A DNA stretch of 64,000 nucleotides from Shewanella canadensis (GCF_003966225.1 NZ_RXNU01000009.1:1-64000); one strand, 5' to 3'; shown: positions 44,704-54,012, counted from the first letter of the stretch. Numbers and translations: made by a program. The notes: a model not told the origin generated them from the letters alone.

Positions 44704-47355
44704 TTATTGTGAACAGCTTGCCATAGGCAGGCGCTTTATCCATTCATGAATGAGGTCTACACCCTCTGCGTGAGCCAGGCTTCGGCCAATTTCAGGCATA
44801 CGGTCACCCGGGATCACAGTTTCCATCCTGAAGTGAAGGATTGAACGATCAGGTGCCGTAGGGACGACATCATAGCTCAGTGAACCACCGCCATAAGCGA
44901 CAGGCGACTTACAGGTGCCATGAGAGAAGCCCTCATCTTCGCTGTAGTCCCTGAAGTACTCGAGTTTGAGTCCCGTGTTAGAGGCATTACCTTCGGGACG
45001 GTGGCAATGGGCACAGTTGATATCAAGATACCCCTTGGCTGTCTTCATCAAGGTATCATCTGTCATTGCAGTTAGATTGACTTCATCTCCGTCAGAAAAC
45101 GCCGGAATGGTATCTATGGTACTGATGTCCGGTACTCCCTGAAGAATACCTGCGGCCTGCCATTTCAGTAGCTGGTTCATCGCACCATCATGGTAGACAT
45201 AATCTTTATTCAGATGACGCGCTTTAGGACCGATAGGTACAAATACCGCAGGACTATCGGCATCGGCTTTGAACTGATGACACTGCTTACATTGGTTCAT
45301 GCTTGGAACGACATAATCAAAGTCTAAGGTTTCACCGTTATGAGTCACCTGTTTAGCCTGAATCGCACCCGCTTTGGCCAACACAGCATCGGTTTTATCA
45401 GAATTAAAGATGTAAGGCAGTGCAGTCCAGCCCGTTGAACGGCGGATCAATAATCGAGTTTCGACCATATCTTCGTTTTCTATGCCGCGCTGATCCGTGT
45501 CTGCGGGTAAAGCGAAAGTTTTAGTGATCACAGTTCCGACGGGGAAATCCATACTCTCTTCTGCCGAATAGTCAGCCTTCTTGCCTTCGGGCACGAACAC
45601 GAAACGATATTTACTGGCATAATCGGTAAATAGCTGGGTGTTCATATCGTATGGCAGGCCACCTGAATTTGCCCCAACCGTTGGATTTGATGCATCGGCA
45701 AACAGATTATAGTCGGAAAGGCTTGGACAGTTTGCGCCTAACAGTGCGGGCCAATTGACGTTATCACCACTGGTTTCACACAGGGCTAAGTCACCATCGC
45801 CGACCAAACCTCCTTCGCCTTCACCTATGGTGCCACCACCGCCGATAAGGTTACCGCCATCACAACCTTCGACTTCATCATCGACGCCACAACCAAAGAT
45901 CTCATCGCCAAACGTGACCGTGTGAACCGGTAAGCTCAATTGAGCACATTTCATGATGTCGGCTTGAGTCGGCTCATACAAGACATCTGCGATACTCATA
46001 TCCGTATTATTGTTAGCGTAAAGTCGGCCAAATGAGACATCCCCATTATCGCTCGAACAGACATTATCACTGCCATCCTCGGCGAATGGAGTTTCCTGTA
46101 AGCCAAGGTAAGCGGCGGTGCCGTTATTGGATAGCATTTCTCCTAAGCCATCATAGAGCACGCCCGGGAATTTTCCGTGGGTGAAGAGATAGGCTTTAAT
46201 GATGTCGTCGATAAGATAACCATTGGGTTTCTTACCATAGTCGGTAATGACGTTATCGTGAAGATAGATGTTACGCGGCGTAGGTCTCCAACCATCTTCA
46301 ATGGGCTGACCGGGTTGACCGTAATTAGCAACGAAGGAACCCATATCCGGTTCGGCAATGAAGAAACTCGTTATTGCTACGCCCATGGTGTCGTGATTGG
46401 TGATCTCGTTATTGAAGATTTCAACATCATCGGTAGCTAATATGATCATGCCGGTACCCGGCGGAACGATATGTACACCGGCTGGGTTAGCCGAGGCATT
46501 GGCGAAGTTTTTGGTATTGTTATCGTACACTTTGTTGTTAAAAATTCGGACGCTCGAGCCATATCTATGGTTGTTGATCGGCAAATCAAAAACTAAAATA
46601 CCACCGGTATTTCCCATGGCTTCGTTGTCGTATACGTCGGCATATTTTGAGTTTTCAATTTCAATTCCGGCCACATTCTCTTTAGCGATATTACGGCGTA
46701 CGACGATATATTGAGATTGACCCACGTAGATACCGGCATCGGCACTACCCCGGACATAAGTATCTTCAATTAAGATATTTTCACACTCGACGGGGTAGAG
46801 GCCATAGGCACCATTTCCTTCATCGAGTTCACCTTCCCAAACCGTAGCTAGACGACGAAGAATGATCCCGTTAGTATTTTTGAGTTTAATACCGTTATTC
46901 TTGGCTTCATTGACCGAGAGGTCTTGAATGATGACGTTGACGGCGTTCTGAACGAAAATACCATCACCTGTGACAGATTCGGAAAAGTCTAATACGGTCT
47001 CATTCAACCCGTATCCCATGATGGTGATATTTTTTGCGAGTGTGCCATCGCCATCCACATCACCGTCGAAGAGCAGTGTAGAAGCTATCTTGAAATTGCC
47101 TTTAGGCAAGACAATGACATCATTACTCTGAGCGTTGATCAGTGCTTCCTGGATCCGTATCGTGAGATCTTCTCCATCGGGGATCATGATTGCACCCTCG
47201 GGGAAACTGGGTCCAGGTTCGGGTGTTGGCGCAACGGTCTCGGTTTCGTCTTCGACGATCGGCTCGTCGTCATCCGATGAACAGCCAGTGATACTTAAGG
47301 CAACGGCACTGGCCACGAGAGAGGGCAATAACCATGATGGTTTCTTGTTAAACAT
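44704..47355 (-). CDS. Lipoprotein fusing a parallel beta-helix domain to a diheme cytochrome domain
   Basis: An 883-residue lipoprotein (lipobox SITGC, cysteine near 25). Residues from about 55 to 470 form a right-handed parallel beta-helix with repeated NGIKLKNTNGIILRR, IYVGQSQYIVVRRNIAKEN and GNTGGILVFDL phrases, as in TIGR03805-type proteins. A Gly-rich linker follows at about 495-525. From about 527 the chain repeats the TIGR03806/SO2930 cytochrome: QLFTDYASKYRFVFVPEGK, the haem sites CKQCH (near 690) and CAHCH (near 782), and DRMPEIGRSLAHAEGVDLI. As I recall, the two domains are usually separate neighbouring genes in Shewanella; here they form one protein. Confidence 0.85.
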   Translation of the reverse strand: MFNKKPSWLLPSLVASAVALSITGCSSDDDEPIVEDETETVAPTPEPGPSFPEGAIMIPDGEDLTIRIQEALINAQSNDVIVLPKGNFKIASTLLFDGDVDGDGTLAKNITIMGYGLNETVLDFSESVTGDGIFVQNAVNVIIQDLSVNEAKNNGIKLKNTNGIILRRLATVWEGELDEGNGAYGLYPVECENILIEDTYVRGSADAGIYVGQSQYIVVRRNIAKENVAGIEIENSKYADVYDNEAMGNTGGILVFDLPINNHRYGSSVRIFNNKVYDNNTKNFANASANPAGVHIVPPGTGMIILATDDVEIFNNEITNHDTMGVAITSFFIAEPDMGSFVANYGQPGQPIEDGWRPTPRNIYLHDNVITDYGKKPNGYLIDDIIKAYLFTHGKFPGVLYDGLGEMLSNNGTAAYLGLQETPFAEDGSDNVCSSDNGDVSFGRLYANNNTDMSIADVLYEPTQADIMKCAQLSLPVHTVTFGDEIFGCGVDDEVEGCDGGNLIGGGGTIGEGEGGLVGDGDLALCETSGDNVNWPALLGANCPSLSDYNLFADASNPTVGANSGGLPYDMNTQLFTDYASKYRFVFVPEGKKADYSAEESMDFPVGTVITKTFALPADTDQRGIENEDMVETRLLIRRSTGWTALPYIFNSDKTDAVLAKAGAIQAKQVTHNGETLDFDYVVPSMNQCKQCHQFKADADSPAVFVPIGPKARHLNKDYVYHDGAMNQLLKWQAAGILQGVPDISTIDTIPAFSDGDEVNLTAMTDDTLMKTAKGYLDINCAHCHRPEGNASNTGLKLEYFRDYSEDEGFSHGTCKSPVAYGGGSLSYDVVPTAPDRSILHFRMETVIPGDRMPEIGRSLAHAEGVDLIHEWIKRLPMASCSQ

Positions 47356-47405
47356 AGCGTCTCCTGCTTATTTTTATTATTCCCCCTTAGATTGCACTGG
47401 CGTAC

Positions 47406-47457
47406 TATATATGCAATGTGAAATCCGGCCAACAAGCCTGCAACATGTCTGCATCAT
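47406..47457 (-). promoter_or_regulatory. Predicted promoter with an 11-bp tandem direct repeat at the -35
   Basis: On the minus strand TTGTTG (47435-47430), 18 bp, then TATATA (47411-47406) form a -35/-10 pair. Directly upstream lie two 11-bp direct repeats, GCCTGCAACAT (47436-47446) and GTCTGCATCAT (47447-47457) on the + strand, matching at 9 of 11 positions. Tandem half-sites one helical turn apart and next to -35 are typical of AraC-type activators. Confidence 0.45.
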
Positions 47458-47602
47458 TTTATGTTTGTGAATATTAAAACGCATCGGTTGTAATTTTCAT
47501 TTAAAAAACAATGATAAAGGTGTAAAACTAAACGTGGGTTAAAATTTGATAAATAGAAAGTTTTTTGATAGGGAATATGGGGCTTGAGGAATGATGGCTG
47601 TT

Positions 47603-47637
47603 ATACCCATAGGTATCAGAAAGTGATCGACTCAGAG
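47603..47637. repeat. Dispersed repeat (family B), copy 2
   Basis: 35 bases match 3349-3383 at 29 of 35 positions, including AGAAAGTGATC. The following sequence differs, apart from several inverted CTTTCTAGCCCG/CGGGCTTTC parts at about 47655-47685. Confidence 0.55.
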
Positions 47638-47711
47638 TTTTTTTGGCCTTGAGCTTTCTAGCCCGTAAAGTTTCGGGCTTTCCAGGTATTCAGCTCGGGC
47701 TTTAGCGTCGA

Positions 47712-49094
47712 TCAGATATCGATACCGAAGCCTACGATGAATTGATAATCGTTTTTGTCGGGTAGAGTGCCATTAGAGTCTGCTTGAGGCTTGTTGGTAT
47801 GATCCCAGACCAGAGAGAGGTCGAGATCAAACATGTCGGTGAGTTCAATGGAAAAGCCCGCCAGAGCGTGGTGTGTATATCCACCTGACTTCTCATTACC
47901 GTATTGGACTCTGTACAGGGTATTGAAATCAATGTCTTCGGTAATTTCTGTATCAAATGCCGTGTCTACTACTAACGCTGTACTGCCATCGTCTTCACTT
48001 TCATCGATAGCGACATTATCGAACTTGGTAAAGGTATATGCAGGACCCCCTGTGATGCTCCAGTTTGATTTTGGCGTGTCCATAATGTCGTAACCCATAC
48101 CGAAGCCGAGCGTATTCTTGTATTGAATATTTTTTATCGGATCCAGATATATTTCGGCAAATACCGGACGCAGGTAGAACTGCTTGGAGAGGTACCAGTC
48201 GAAATAGGCGTTCAGACGATGATTGTTGATATTATTCTCGCCCTTAGACTTCGAGTAGTTGCCTAAGTAATCGAAGTTAAAGCGTGATTCGGTTGTACGG
48301 CGATGTGCATTGGCTATCGCGCTAAAGTCGACTTGATCGGTATTTCCCGAACGCAGATTAGCTCCCAGTGAAATTTTACTCGACCAGTAGTTTAACTCCG
48401 TTTGCTCGCCTGCTATTAGCGTCATGACTTTGCTGCGATCAAACTCTTCCCCATCGATATAGACCTTGCCACTTTTAAGTCGCAGCATACCCGTCTTCGT
48501 CGTTAGGTTTGTAAAGCCTACGCTGACAAGGCTATGACTCTGGATCACTTGAACCTCTTCCCAGTCGATAACTATGGTATCGAGCTCTTCACTTTAAAAT
48601 TCTAAATTATACCAATTGCATTAAGTAATTAATCAATTCAGAGCCCCTCAGGATTTTCAATTCAAGGCGCATTGATGAGGAAATGGTTATTCCCTTTTAA
48701 GTCAATGCAAAGCAGAAGTGGGAAGCCTGAGGGACTCACGTAGTGCGAGTTTCAAAGCCCTTTATGCTGCACTGGATGCTTTCGATATAGAACAACTATT
48801 AGCTTCAATCATCCTACTTGCCTACAGAGCTTTGAACTCTCGCTGAATGGTCAGGTATTTAATGCAATTGGTATTATCATAGAGGTTCTTAATCTCACCT
48901 TTAAGCAGTTCGAATGAGGTTAATTGAATCCAGTCGTATGATGAATCGGTAGGGGGAGAAAGTTGGGCCGGATCAAGCCTGTCAGAAACAGCACCTTCGG
49001 GTATAGGAGTCTGCGCCTGAGCGGTGAACATTAAGGCCAAACCCAGCCCTAAGGTCATATGAGATAATATGGTCTTTTTTACCTTGTTATTCAT
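47712..49094 (-). pseudogene. DUF481 (YdiY-like) outer-membrane protein gene interrupted by a MITE-like element
   Basis: Two parts of one gene are seen. The 5' part (49094 to about 48874) encodes a signal peptide (LGLGLALMFTAQAQ) and YDWIQLTSFELLKGEIKNLYDN. The 3' part (from about 48609 to 47712) encodes SEELDTIVIDWEEVQVIQSH and a beta-barrel of about 270 residues with alternating short strands, ending in VGFGIDI as DUF481 proteins do. Between them lies a 264-bp element. Removing it and one TAA copy gives the continuous frame ...LYDNLEF, but a TAA stop then follows before SEELD, so a second mutation has also occurred. The 3' part alone lacks a signal peptide. Confidence 0.85.
48610..48873. 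mobile_element. Non-autonomous MITE-like element (family A), full copy
   Basis: A 264-bp element with perfect 15-bp terminal inverted repeats (TACCAATTGCATTAA at 48610-48624, its complement at 48859-48873). The inner similarity continues at ATTCAG. It is flanked by TTA at 48607-48609 and 48874-48876, a 3-bp target duplication. It has no transposase frame. The left half holds the core GAAATGGTTATTCCC at 48680-48694. It splits the DUF481 gene. Confidence 0.85.
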
Positions 49095-49198
49095 AAGTGC
49101 TATTCCAGCAGGATCATCATTCGAAATGTACTATTAATGCCGATATTTTGTCGAGAACTCTTTATAAAGCAAATGACTAGTGTATTTAGGGTGTTTAC

Positions 49199-49795
49199 CT
49201 AAAGCGCATTTTTAACCCATGGAAGGATAAATTCTGCGATATCCCCCTGAGCCTCTGCATTCGGGTGTATGCCATCTCGTTGCATCAGTTCCGGTTTTGT
49301 TGCTATCTGGGTCATGAAAAATGGCAGCAGGGTGATTTGATGTTCACTCGCCAGATCTTTATACACCTGTGAGAACATTGAGGCGTATCTGGGGCCATAG
49401 TTTGGTGGAACCATTATCTCAGATAAGAGCACTTCGACATCTTTAGCCTGAGAGAGGGTAATTATTTTTGTAAGATTTTCTTTCAATTGCTGAGGTGTAA
49501 AACCACGCAACCCGTCATTACCACCCAGCTCTATTAAGATTAACTCGGGCTTGGCAGATTCAAGCAGGGCGGGCAGTCTACGCAATCCACCCGCCGTTGT
49601 TTCACCGCTGACCGAGCCATTTATTATCTCATGTTCGGGGAGTTTAGCCCTTAAAAGGTTCACCCAGCCCTTATCTTCATCGACGCCATAACTTGCGCTA
49701 AGGCTATCACCTAGGATTAATATAGGGGCAGCGGATATTTGAGTACAAAAGAAAACAGACACCAGGGTAAACAGGCCCAAAGCAGATTTAAGCAT
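49199..49795 (-). CDS. tesA: Acyl-CoA thioesterase I / lysophospholipase L1 (SGNH hydrolase)
   Basis: A 198-residue exported SGNH hydrolase with a signal peptide (LGLFTLVSVFFCTQISA). Block I is ILGDSLSASYG with the catalytic serine, block II SVSGETTAGG, block III GGNDGLRG, and block V DGIHPNAEAQ with the Asp-His pair. It hydrolyses acyl thioesters and lysophospholipids in the periplasm. I start at 49795 (MLKSALG); the frame extends to 50014 but only as antisense of ybbA. The divergent ybbA starts 16 bp away. Confidence 0.93.
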   Translation of the reverse strand: MLKSALGLFTLVSVFFCTQISAAPILILGDSLSASYGVDEDKGWVNLLRAKLPEHEIINGSVSGETTAGGLRRLPALLESAKPELILIELGGNDGLRGFTPQQLKENLTKIITLSQAKDVEVLLSEIMVPPNYGPRYASMFSQVYKDLASEHQITLLPFFMTQIATKPELMQRDGIHPNAEAQGDIAEFILPWVKNAL

Positions 49796-49811
49796 GGAAA
49801 AGAAGGGTTTT

Positions 49812-50564
49812 ATGTCAGAAGTCAGTGCTATCACAGTAAAAAATCTCGTTAAGTCAGTGGCTACCCAGGAGGGAGAACTTACTATCCTCAACGGCATTAA
49901 TATGGATGTCAAGCAGGGGCAAAGTATTGCGATACTCGGCCCATCCGGCTCGGGTAAGTCAACCTTGCTTGGATTACTCGCTGCGCTCGATACACCGACC
50001 AGTGGAGAGATCATACTCGATGGTGTCGCTCTACAGTCTTTGGATGAGGAGAAGAAAGCCGCTCTGAGAAAGCAGAAAGTCAGCTTTATTTTTCAGTCTT
50101 TCATGCTGGTCGATACCCTCAATGCACTGGAAAACGTGATGCTTCCTGCTGAACTTGCCGGGATCAACCGGGCAAAAGAGAAGGCCGAGGCCATGTTAGA
50201 AAGAGTCGGATTAAGCCATCGACTCACTCATTTTCCTAATCAACTATCAGGTGGTGAACAGCAAAGAGTCGCCATCGCCAGAGCCTTTATCTGCGAGCCG
50301 AAAGTTTTATTTGCCGATGAGCCTACCGGAAATTTAGATGCGGTAAATAGTGAAAAGGTCGCCAATATGTTGTTCGAGTTAAACAGGGAGTGTGAGACAA
50401 CCTTAGTGTTAGTCACCCATGATCTGGTATTAGCCAAGCGATGCGAGCGTCAGTTGTTAATGGACACCGGGGTGATAACGGAATCTCCTGGAGAGCCGAG
50501 TGATGGCAGCGCTCTATCGAGCAAGCCAGCGCCGAGTCATCTGGCTAGTGTGGAGGCTCTCTGA
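49812..50564 (+). CDS. ybbA: ABC transporter ATP-binding protein (YbbA/LolD-like)
   Basis: An ABC ATPase of about 250 residues in the FtsE/LolD/MacB group: Walker A LGPSGSGKST, the Q-loop in FIFQSFMLVDTLNALEN, signature LSGGEQQRVAIARAF, Walker B VLFADEPTGNLD and VTHDLVLAKR. The start at 49812 has AAGAAGGG upstream; an ATG at 49794 overlaps the tesA start codon. It pairs with the permease gene, which begins at its stop codon (TGATG), as in E. coli tesA-ybbAP. Confidence 0.9.
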   Translation: MSEVSAITVKNLVKSVATQEGELTILNGINMDVKQGQSIAILGPSGSGKSTLLGLLAALDTPTSGEIILDGVALQSLDEEKKAALRKQKVSFIFQSFMLVDTLNALENVMLPAELAGINRAKEKAEAMLERVGLSHRLTHFPNQLSGGEQQRVAIARAFICEPKVLFADEPTGNLDAVNSEKVANMLFELNRECETTLVLVTHDLVLAKRCERQLLMDTGVITESPGEPSDGSALSSKPAPSHLASVEAL

Positions 50565-53035
50565 TGGAGATAAGCTTAGCCTGGAGGCTATTTAAGCGAG
50601 AGCTACTGCAAGGGCAGCTAGTATTAATCGTTTTAGCCATCACGTTAGCCGTGTTATCCGTAACCGGGTTAGCCAGAGTCAGTGAAAGATTACAGATAGC
50701 GATTAATGGACAGGCCTCTAAGTTTATCGCCGCGGACAGGATCATTAACTCTCCGGTTAAGATTGATGAGTCATTTATCGCAAAAGCCGAGGAGTTGGGT
50801 TTAGCGCATGTGTCGAGCATGCAGTTTAACTCCATGGTATTCGCCGAGGATAAGTTTCAGCTGGTGACCGTACGTGCCGTTGGAGAGGGATATCCCCTCA
50901 AAGGAAAAATTGAGCTCAATTCAGATTCTGGTACTCACTCAGCAGAAGGGACGGGCTTACCCGGTTCCGGTCAGTTGTGGTTTGAGACGCGACTGGGCGG
51001 CTTACTGGCCTATCCCGAATCCCTGGAGCTGGGCAACAGACAGTTTACGCTCAGTGAAGAGATATCCCGTCTGCCCGATGCCGGTTTTAACCCGTTTGCC
51101 TCGTCTCCGGTTGTGCTGATCAGGCTCGATGATGTTGCAAGTACCGGGGTTATACAGCCAGGGAGTCGCGTGACATATCTGGCGCAATTTTCCGGAGCCG
51201 AGGAGCAACTGAAACGATTTGAGTCCTATGCAAAGCCTAAGCTGACCTCCAGCCAACGTTGGGTCGATGTGCAATCCGGTGAATCTCCCATCGCAGATGC
51301 GGTGAAACGCGCCGAGCGATTTCTGTTACTGGCAAGCCTGTTAGGAATAGCACTGGCTTGTGCTGCCATTGGTATCGCGGCCCAGCGCTATTGTCATCGT
51401 CACTATGATGTCGTGGCCATGTTAAAAACCTTTGGTGCATCGGGCAGACAGATCCGCACTTTATTTGGCATGCACTTGTTGTTAGTGACCTTATTCGGGG
51501 TCACTCTTGGCCTACTCGGTGGTTTTGCTCTGGATGCCATTATCACCTCCTTCCTACCCGAAGAGATAGCGGCATACTCACCGCCCTTTATCAGGCCGAT
51601 TTTATTAGGGTTAGCGACGGGCTTCATCAGTGCGTTTATGTTTTCGGCTTACCCTCTGATGCGCTTGCTCTCTATCCCACCACTGCGGGTACTGCAACGT
51701 CAACTGGAGGGATTACAGTTAGGGATGTGGTTGCACCTGCTGCTCAGCTTGAGTGCCATGGCGCTGTTAGGCTATCTCTACTCTAAGAGCCTTCCATTGA
51801 CCCTGACTGTGGTTGCAGGAGTGCTCTTGCTGGGCGTGTTACTCAGTATTTTGGGTTTCCTGATGATCCGTATGGGTCACAGTATAGGGATGAAAACGAC
51901 TAATCCGTTGCAATTGGCATTAGCCGGGCTTAGGCGTCGTGCTAAACAAAATGCGGTTCAACTCGTTGGCTTCAGTAGTGCACTCGTCTTGCTTTTGACT
52001 ATTCTGGCTCTCAGACAGGATCTACTCAGTGAATGGCAAAATCAGTTACCCGAGAATGCACCCAATTACTTCTTAGTTAACATCTCCCCCGATGAAGAGG
52101 CTGCACTGGGAGATTACCTGAAAGCCAATACGGTTAAGACTACGGATATCTATCCCGTCGTCAGGGGACGTTTAACCGAGATCAACGGTGAGAGACTGAT
52201 CTCGGCTGAACAGGAAAAAGCCGGCGCTAAGGGGCGGTTAGGTATCTCTCGTGAGTTGAATCTCACCTGGCGAGACGCCTTGCCACCGAATAATGAAATT
52301 CTGGAAGGTGAGTTTAATGCCAATGAGGACGATGTTTCGGTAGAGTCTGGCGTCGCCGAACGTTTAGGTATCAAGATTGGCGATAGCTTGACTTACGTTA
52401 TCGATAACCAAAGGTTAGTCGTGAATGTTGCTAGTCTGCGAGCGGTTCATTGGGAGACACTGCAGCCAAATTTCTTCATGATTTTCACTCATGCCTCCTT
52501 GGCACCATTTTCTCATACCTCGATGGCGAGTTTTCATCTGGAAGATAACAAACAGGGGGTGATACTGGATATTATTAAGCAGTTCCCAACGGTATCTATC
52601 ATAGATGTCGGCACTATGATTAAACAGCTCAGGCAGATCATAGACCAAGTGTCATTGTCATTGACCTTAGTGCTGGTGCTTGTGGTGTTGGCGAGTAGTT
52701 TGGTCATGATAGCCCAAACCGAGGCGGGCATGGCGACGAGACAGAGGGAGCTTGCCGTGCTGAGAACTTTTGGCGCATCGGGTTGGTTATTGAGAATGGC
52801 GACAGGTCTCGAGTTTGCGTTACTGGGTACTGTAGCGGGTTTTCTTGCGGTGATTGTTGCTGAGTTTACCCTTTATCTGCTTAAGACTCAGGTGTTCGAG
52901 TTGAATGTGTACATGCATTGGCCATGGTGGGGAATCGCGCCTGTGTGTGGCGCATTGACCGTTGCCTTATTGGGCGTTTGGCGCTGCAGGCAACTACTAA
53001 GCAAATCCTGTGCAGACTTGCTTAAAGCCGGGTAA
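50564..53035 (+). CDS. ybbP: ABC transporter permease (YbbP, FtsX-like)
   Basis: An 823-residue inner-membrane protein with two FtsX-type domains. An N-terminal membrane segment (GQLVLIVLAITLAVLSVTG) is followed by a large periplasmic region, a membrane block near 250-420 (RYCHRHYDVVAMLKTFGASGRQIR), more membrane segments, a second periplasmic region and a final block (RQRELAVLRTFGASGWLLRMATGLEFALLG). The YbbAP pair is thought to act on lipids or lipoproteins at the membrane; exact cargo is not established. A terminator follows. Confidence 0.9.
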   Translation: MEISLAWRLFKRELLQGQLVLIVLAITLAVLSVTGLARVSERLQIAINGQASKFIAADRIINSPVKIDESFIAKAEELGLAHVSSMQFNSMVFAEDKFQLVTVRAVGEGYPLKGKIELNSDSGTHSAEGTGLPGSGQLWFETRLGGLLAYPESLELGNRQFTLSEEISRLPDAGFNPFASSPVVLIRLDDVASTGVIQPGSRVTYLAQFSGAEEQLKRFESYAKPKLTSSQRWVDVQSGESPIADAVKRAERFLLLASLLGIALACAAIGIAAQRYCHRHYDVVAMLKTFGASGRQIRTLFGMHLLLVTLFGVTLGLLGGFALDAIITSFLPEEIAAYSPPFIRPILLGLATGFISAFMFSAYPLMRLLSIPPLRVLQRQLEGLQLGMWLHLLLSLSAMALLGYLYSKSLPLTLTVVAGVLLLGVLLSILGFLMIRMGHSIGMKTTNPLQLALAGLRRRAKQNAVQLVGFSSALVLLLTILALRQDLLSEWQNQLPENAPNYFLVNISPDEEAALGDYLKANTVKTTDIYPVVRGRLTEINGERLISAEQEKAGAKGRLGISRELNLTWRDALPPNNEILEGEFNANEDDVSVESGVAERLGIKIGDSLTYVIDNQRLVVNVASLRAVHWETLQPNFFMIFTHASLAPFSHTSMASFHLEDNKQGVILDIIKQFPTVSIIDVGTMIKQLRQIIDQVSLSLTLVLVLVVLASSLVMIAQTEAGMATRQRELAVLRTFGASGWLLRMATGLEFALLGTVAGFLAVIVAEFTLYLLKTQVFELNVYMHWPWWGIAPVCGALTVALLGVWRCRQLLSKSCADLLKAG

Positions 53036-53054
53036 AGTCATTGTCGCTGTGATT

Positions 53055-53088
53055 AAAAAGGGCTATCTCGGTGAGGTAGCCCTTTTTG
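53055..53088. terminator. Bidirectional terminator between ybbP and the TIGR01777 gene
   Basis: AAAAAGGGCTATCTC and GAGGTAGCCCTTTTT pair around GGT with one G-T step. The A-run and T-run on both sides allow use by both convergent transcripts. Confidence 0.9.
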
Positions 53089-54012
53089 TTATTTAGCGGT
53101 GAAGATCTCTGTAAATGCATCATTTAATCTCGGGTATTGAAAGGTGAAGCCTGCGTCCAGTGCCCGTTTTGGTTTAACATATTGGCCCTGGGTCAGTAAC
53201 TCTGCCATCTCACCCAGGGCGAGATTGAGCACAAAGGATGGCATGGGGATTATCGCCGGTCGGGACAGGGCTGAACCCAGACTGGTCGAGAACTCCTTGT
53301 TGCTTACCGGATTAGGAGAGGTGGCATTATAGACGCCACTGCATTCACCATGCTCCAGCAGATAGACAAACAGCGAGATAAGATCTTGTTGGTGGATCCA
53401 ACTCATCCCTTGTTCGCCCGAGGCGATGGGGCCGCCTAAGCCTAACTTAAACGCCGGCAACATCTTAGGCAGCGCTCCTCCACTTAAACCAAGCACCAAT
53501 CCTATTGCGATAATGCAGACCCGTGTGTTATCTGATTTTGCGTTTAAGGCTGAACTCTCCCATTTGTGGCAAACGGTTTGAGTAAATTCAATATCACCGC
53601 TTGGGGTTGACTGCGGGTCGTCAAAATAGCTTTCATCGATGGGAATTGGGCCCTGTTGACCGTAACGTCCGATCGCCGAGGCGCTGATTAAGACCCAAGG
53701 TGGGGTCTGACTCAGGGCTATAAGCTCAGATAAACGGGCCGTGATATTCCATCGACTATCACAGATCAGCTGTTTTTGTTCAATGCTCCATCGTTTACCG
53801 GCTATGGGTTCACCGGCTAAATTGATCACAGCATCAAATTCATCCAGAGAAGATAAACTGTCGAGGGATGCCAGATATTGATGTTGGCTACCTAACTTCT
53901 CTCTGGCCCGGGCTGGGTGTCTTGAAAGTAAGCTTAGCTGGTGCTTACTTTCTAATGCTCTGACGAGTTGATGGCCGATAAAACCACTTGCTCCGGTAAT
54001 TAAAATATTCAT
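53089..54012 (-). CDS. TIGR01777 family (YfcH-like) epimerase/oxidoreductase
   Basis: A 307-residue extended SDR protein. The N-terminal NAD(P) motif is ITGASGFIGHQL, then NLAGEPIAGKRWS (typical of TIGR01777), ISASAIGRYGQQG near residues 107-120, and the C-terminal PKRALDAGFTFQYPRL. The family's substrate is unknown, though plastid members affect cell division. It is convergent with ybbP and lies alone. Confidence 0.88.
   Translation of the reverse strand: MNILITGASGFIGHQLVRALESKHQLSLLSRHPARAREKLGSQHQYLASLDSLSSLDEFDAVINLAGEPIAGKRWSIEQKQLICDSRWNITARLSELIALSQTPPWVLISASAIGRYGQQGPIPIDESYFDDPQSTPSGDIEFTQTVCHKWESSALNAKSDNTRVCIIAIGLVLGLSGGALPKMLPAFKLGLGGPIASGEQGMSWIHQQDLISLFVYLLEHGECSGVYNATSPNPVSNKEFSTSLGSALSRPAIIPMPSFVLNLALGEMAELLTQGQYVKPKRALDAGFTFQYPRLNDAFTEIFTAK

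Larger units (their letters stand above)
47356..47711. other. Upstream region of the beta-helix/cytochrome gene
   Basis: This 356-bp gap holds the gene's ribosome site (GCAGGAGAC), the predicted promoter with an adjacent direct repeat at 47406-47457, an AT-rich stretch at 47460-47590, and the start of a family B repeat at 47603. No additional gene is supported. Confidence 0.5.

Noticed and set aside
48822..48876. Frame continuing from the DUF481 5' part into the mobile element (tail TNCIKYLTIQREFKAL)
   Set aside because: The last residues are encoded by the inserted element, so this is a truncated pseudogene end, not a real protein C terminus.
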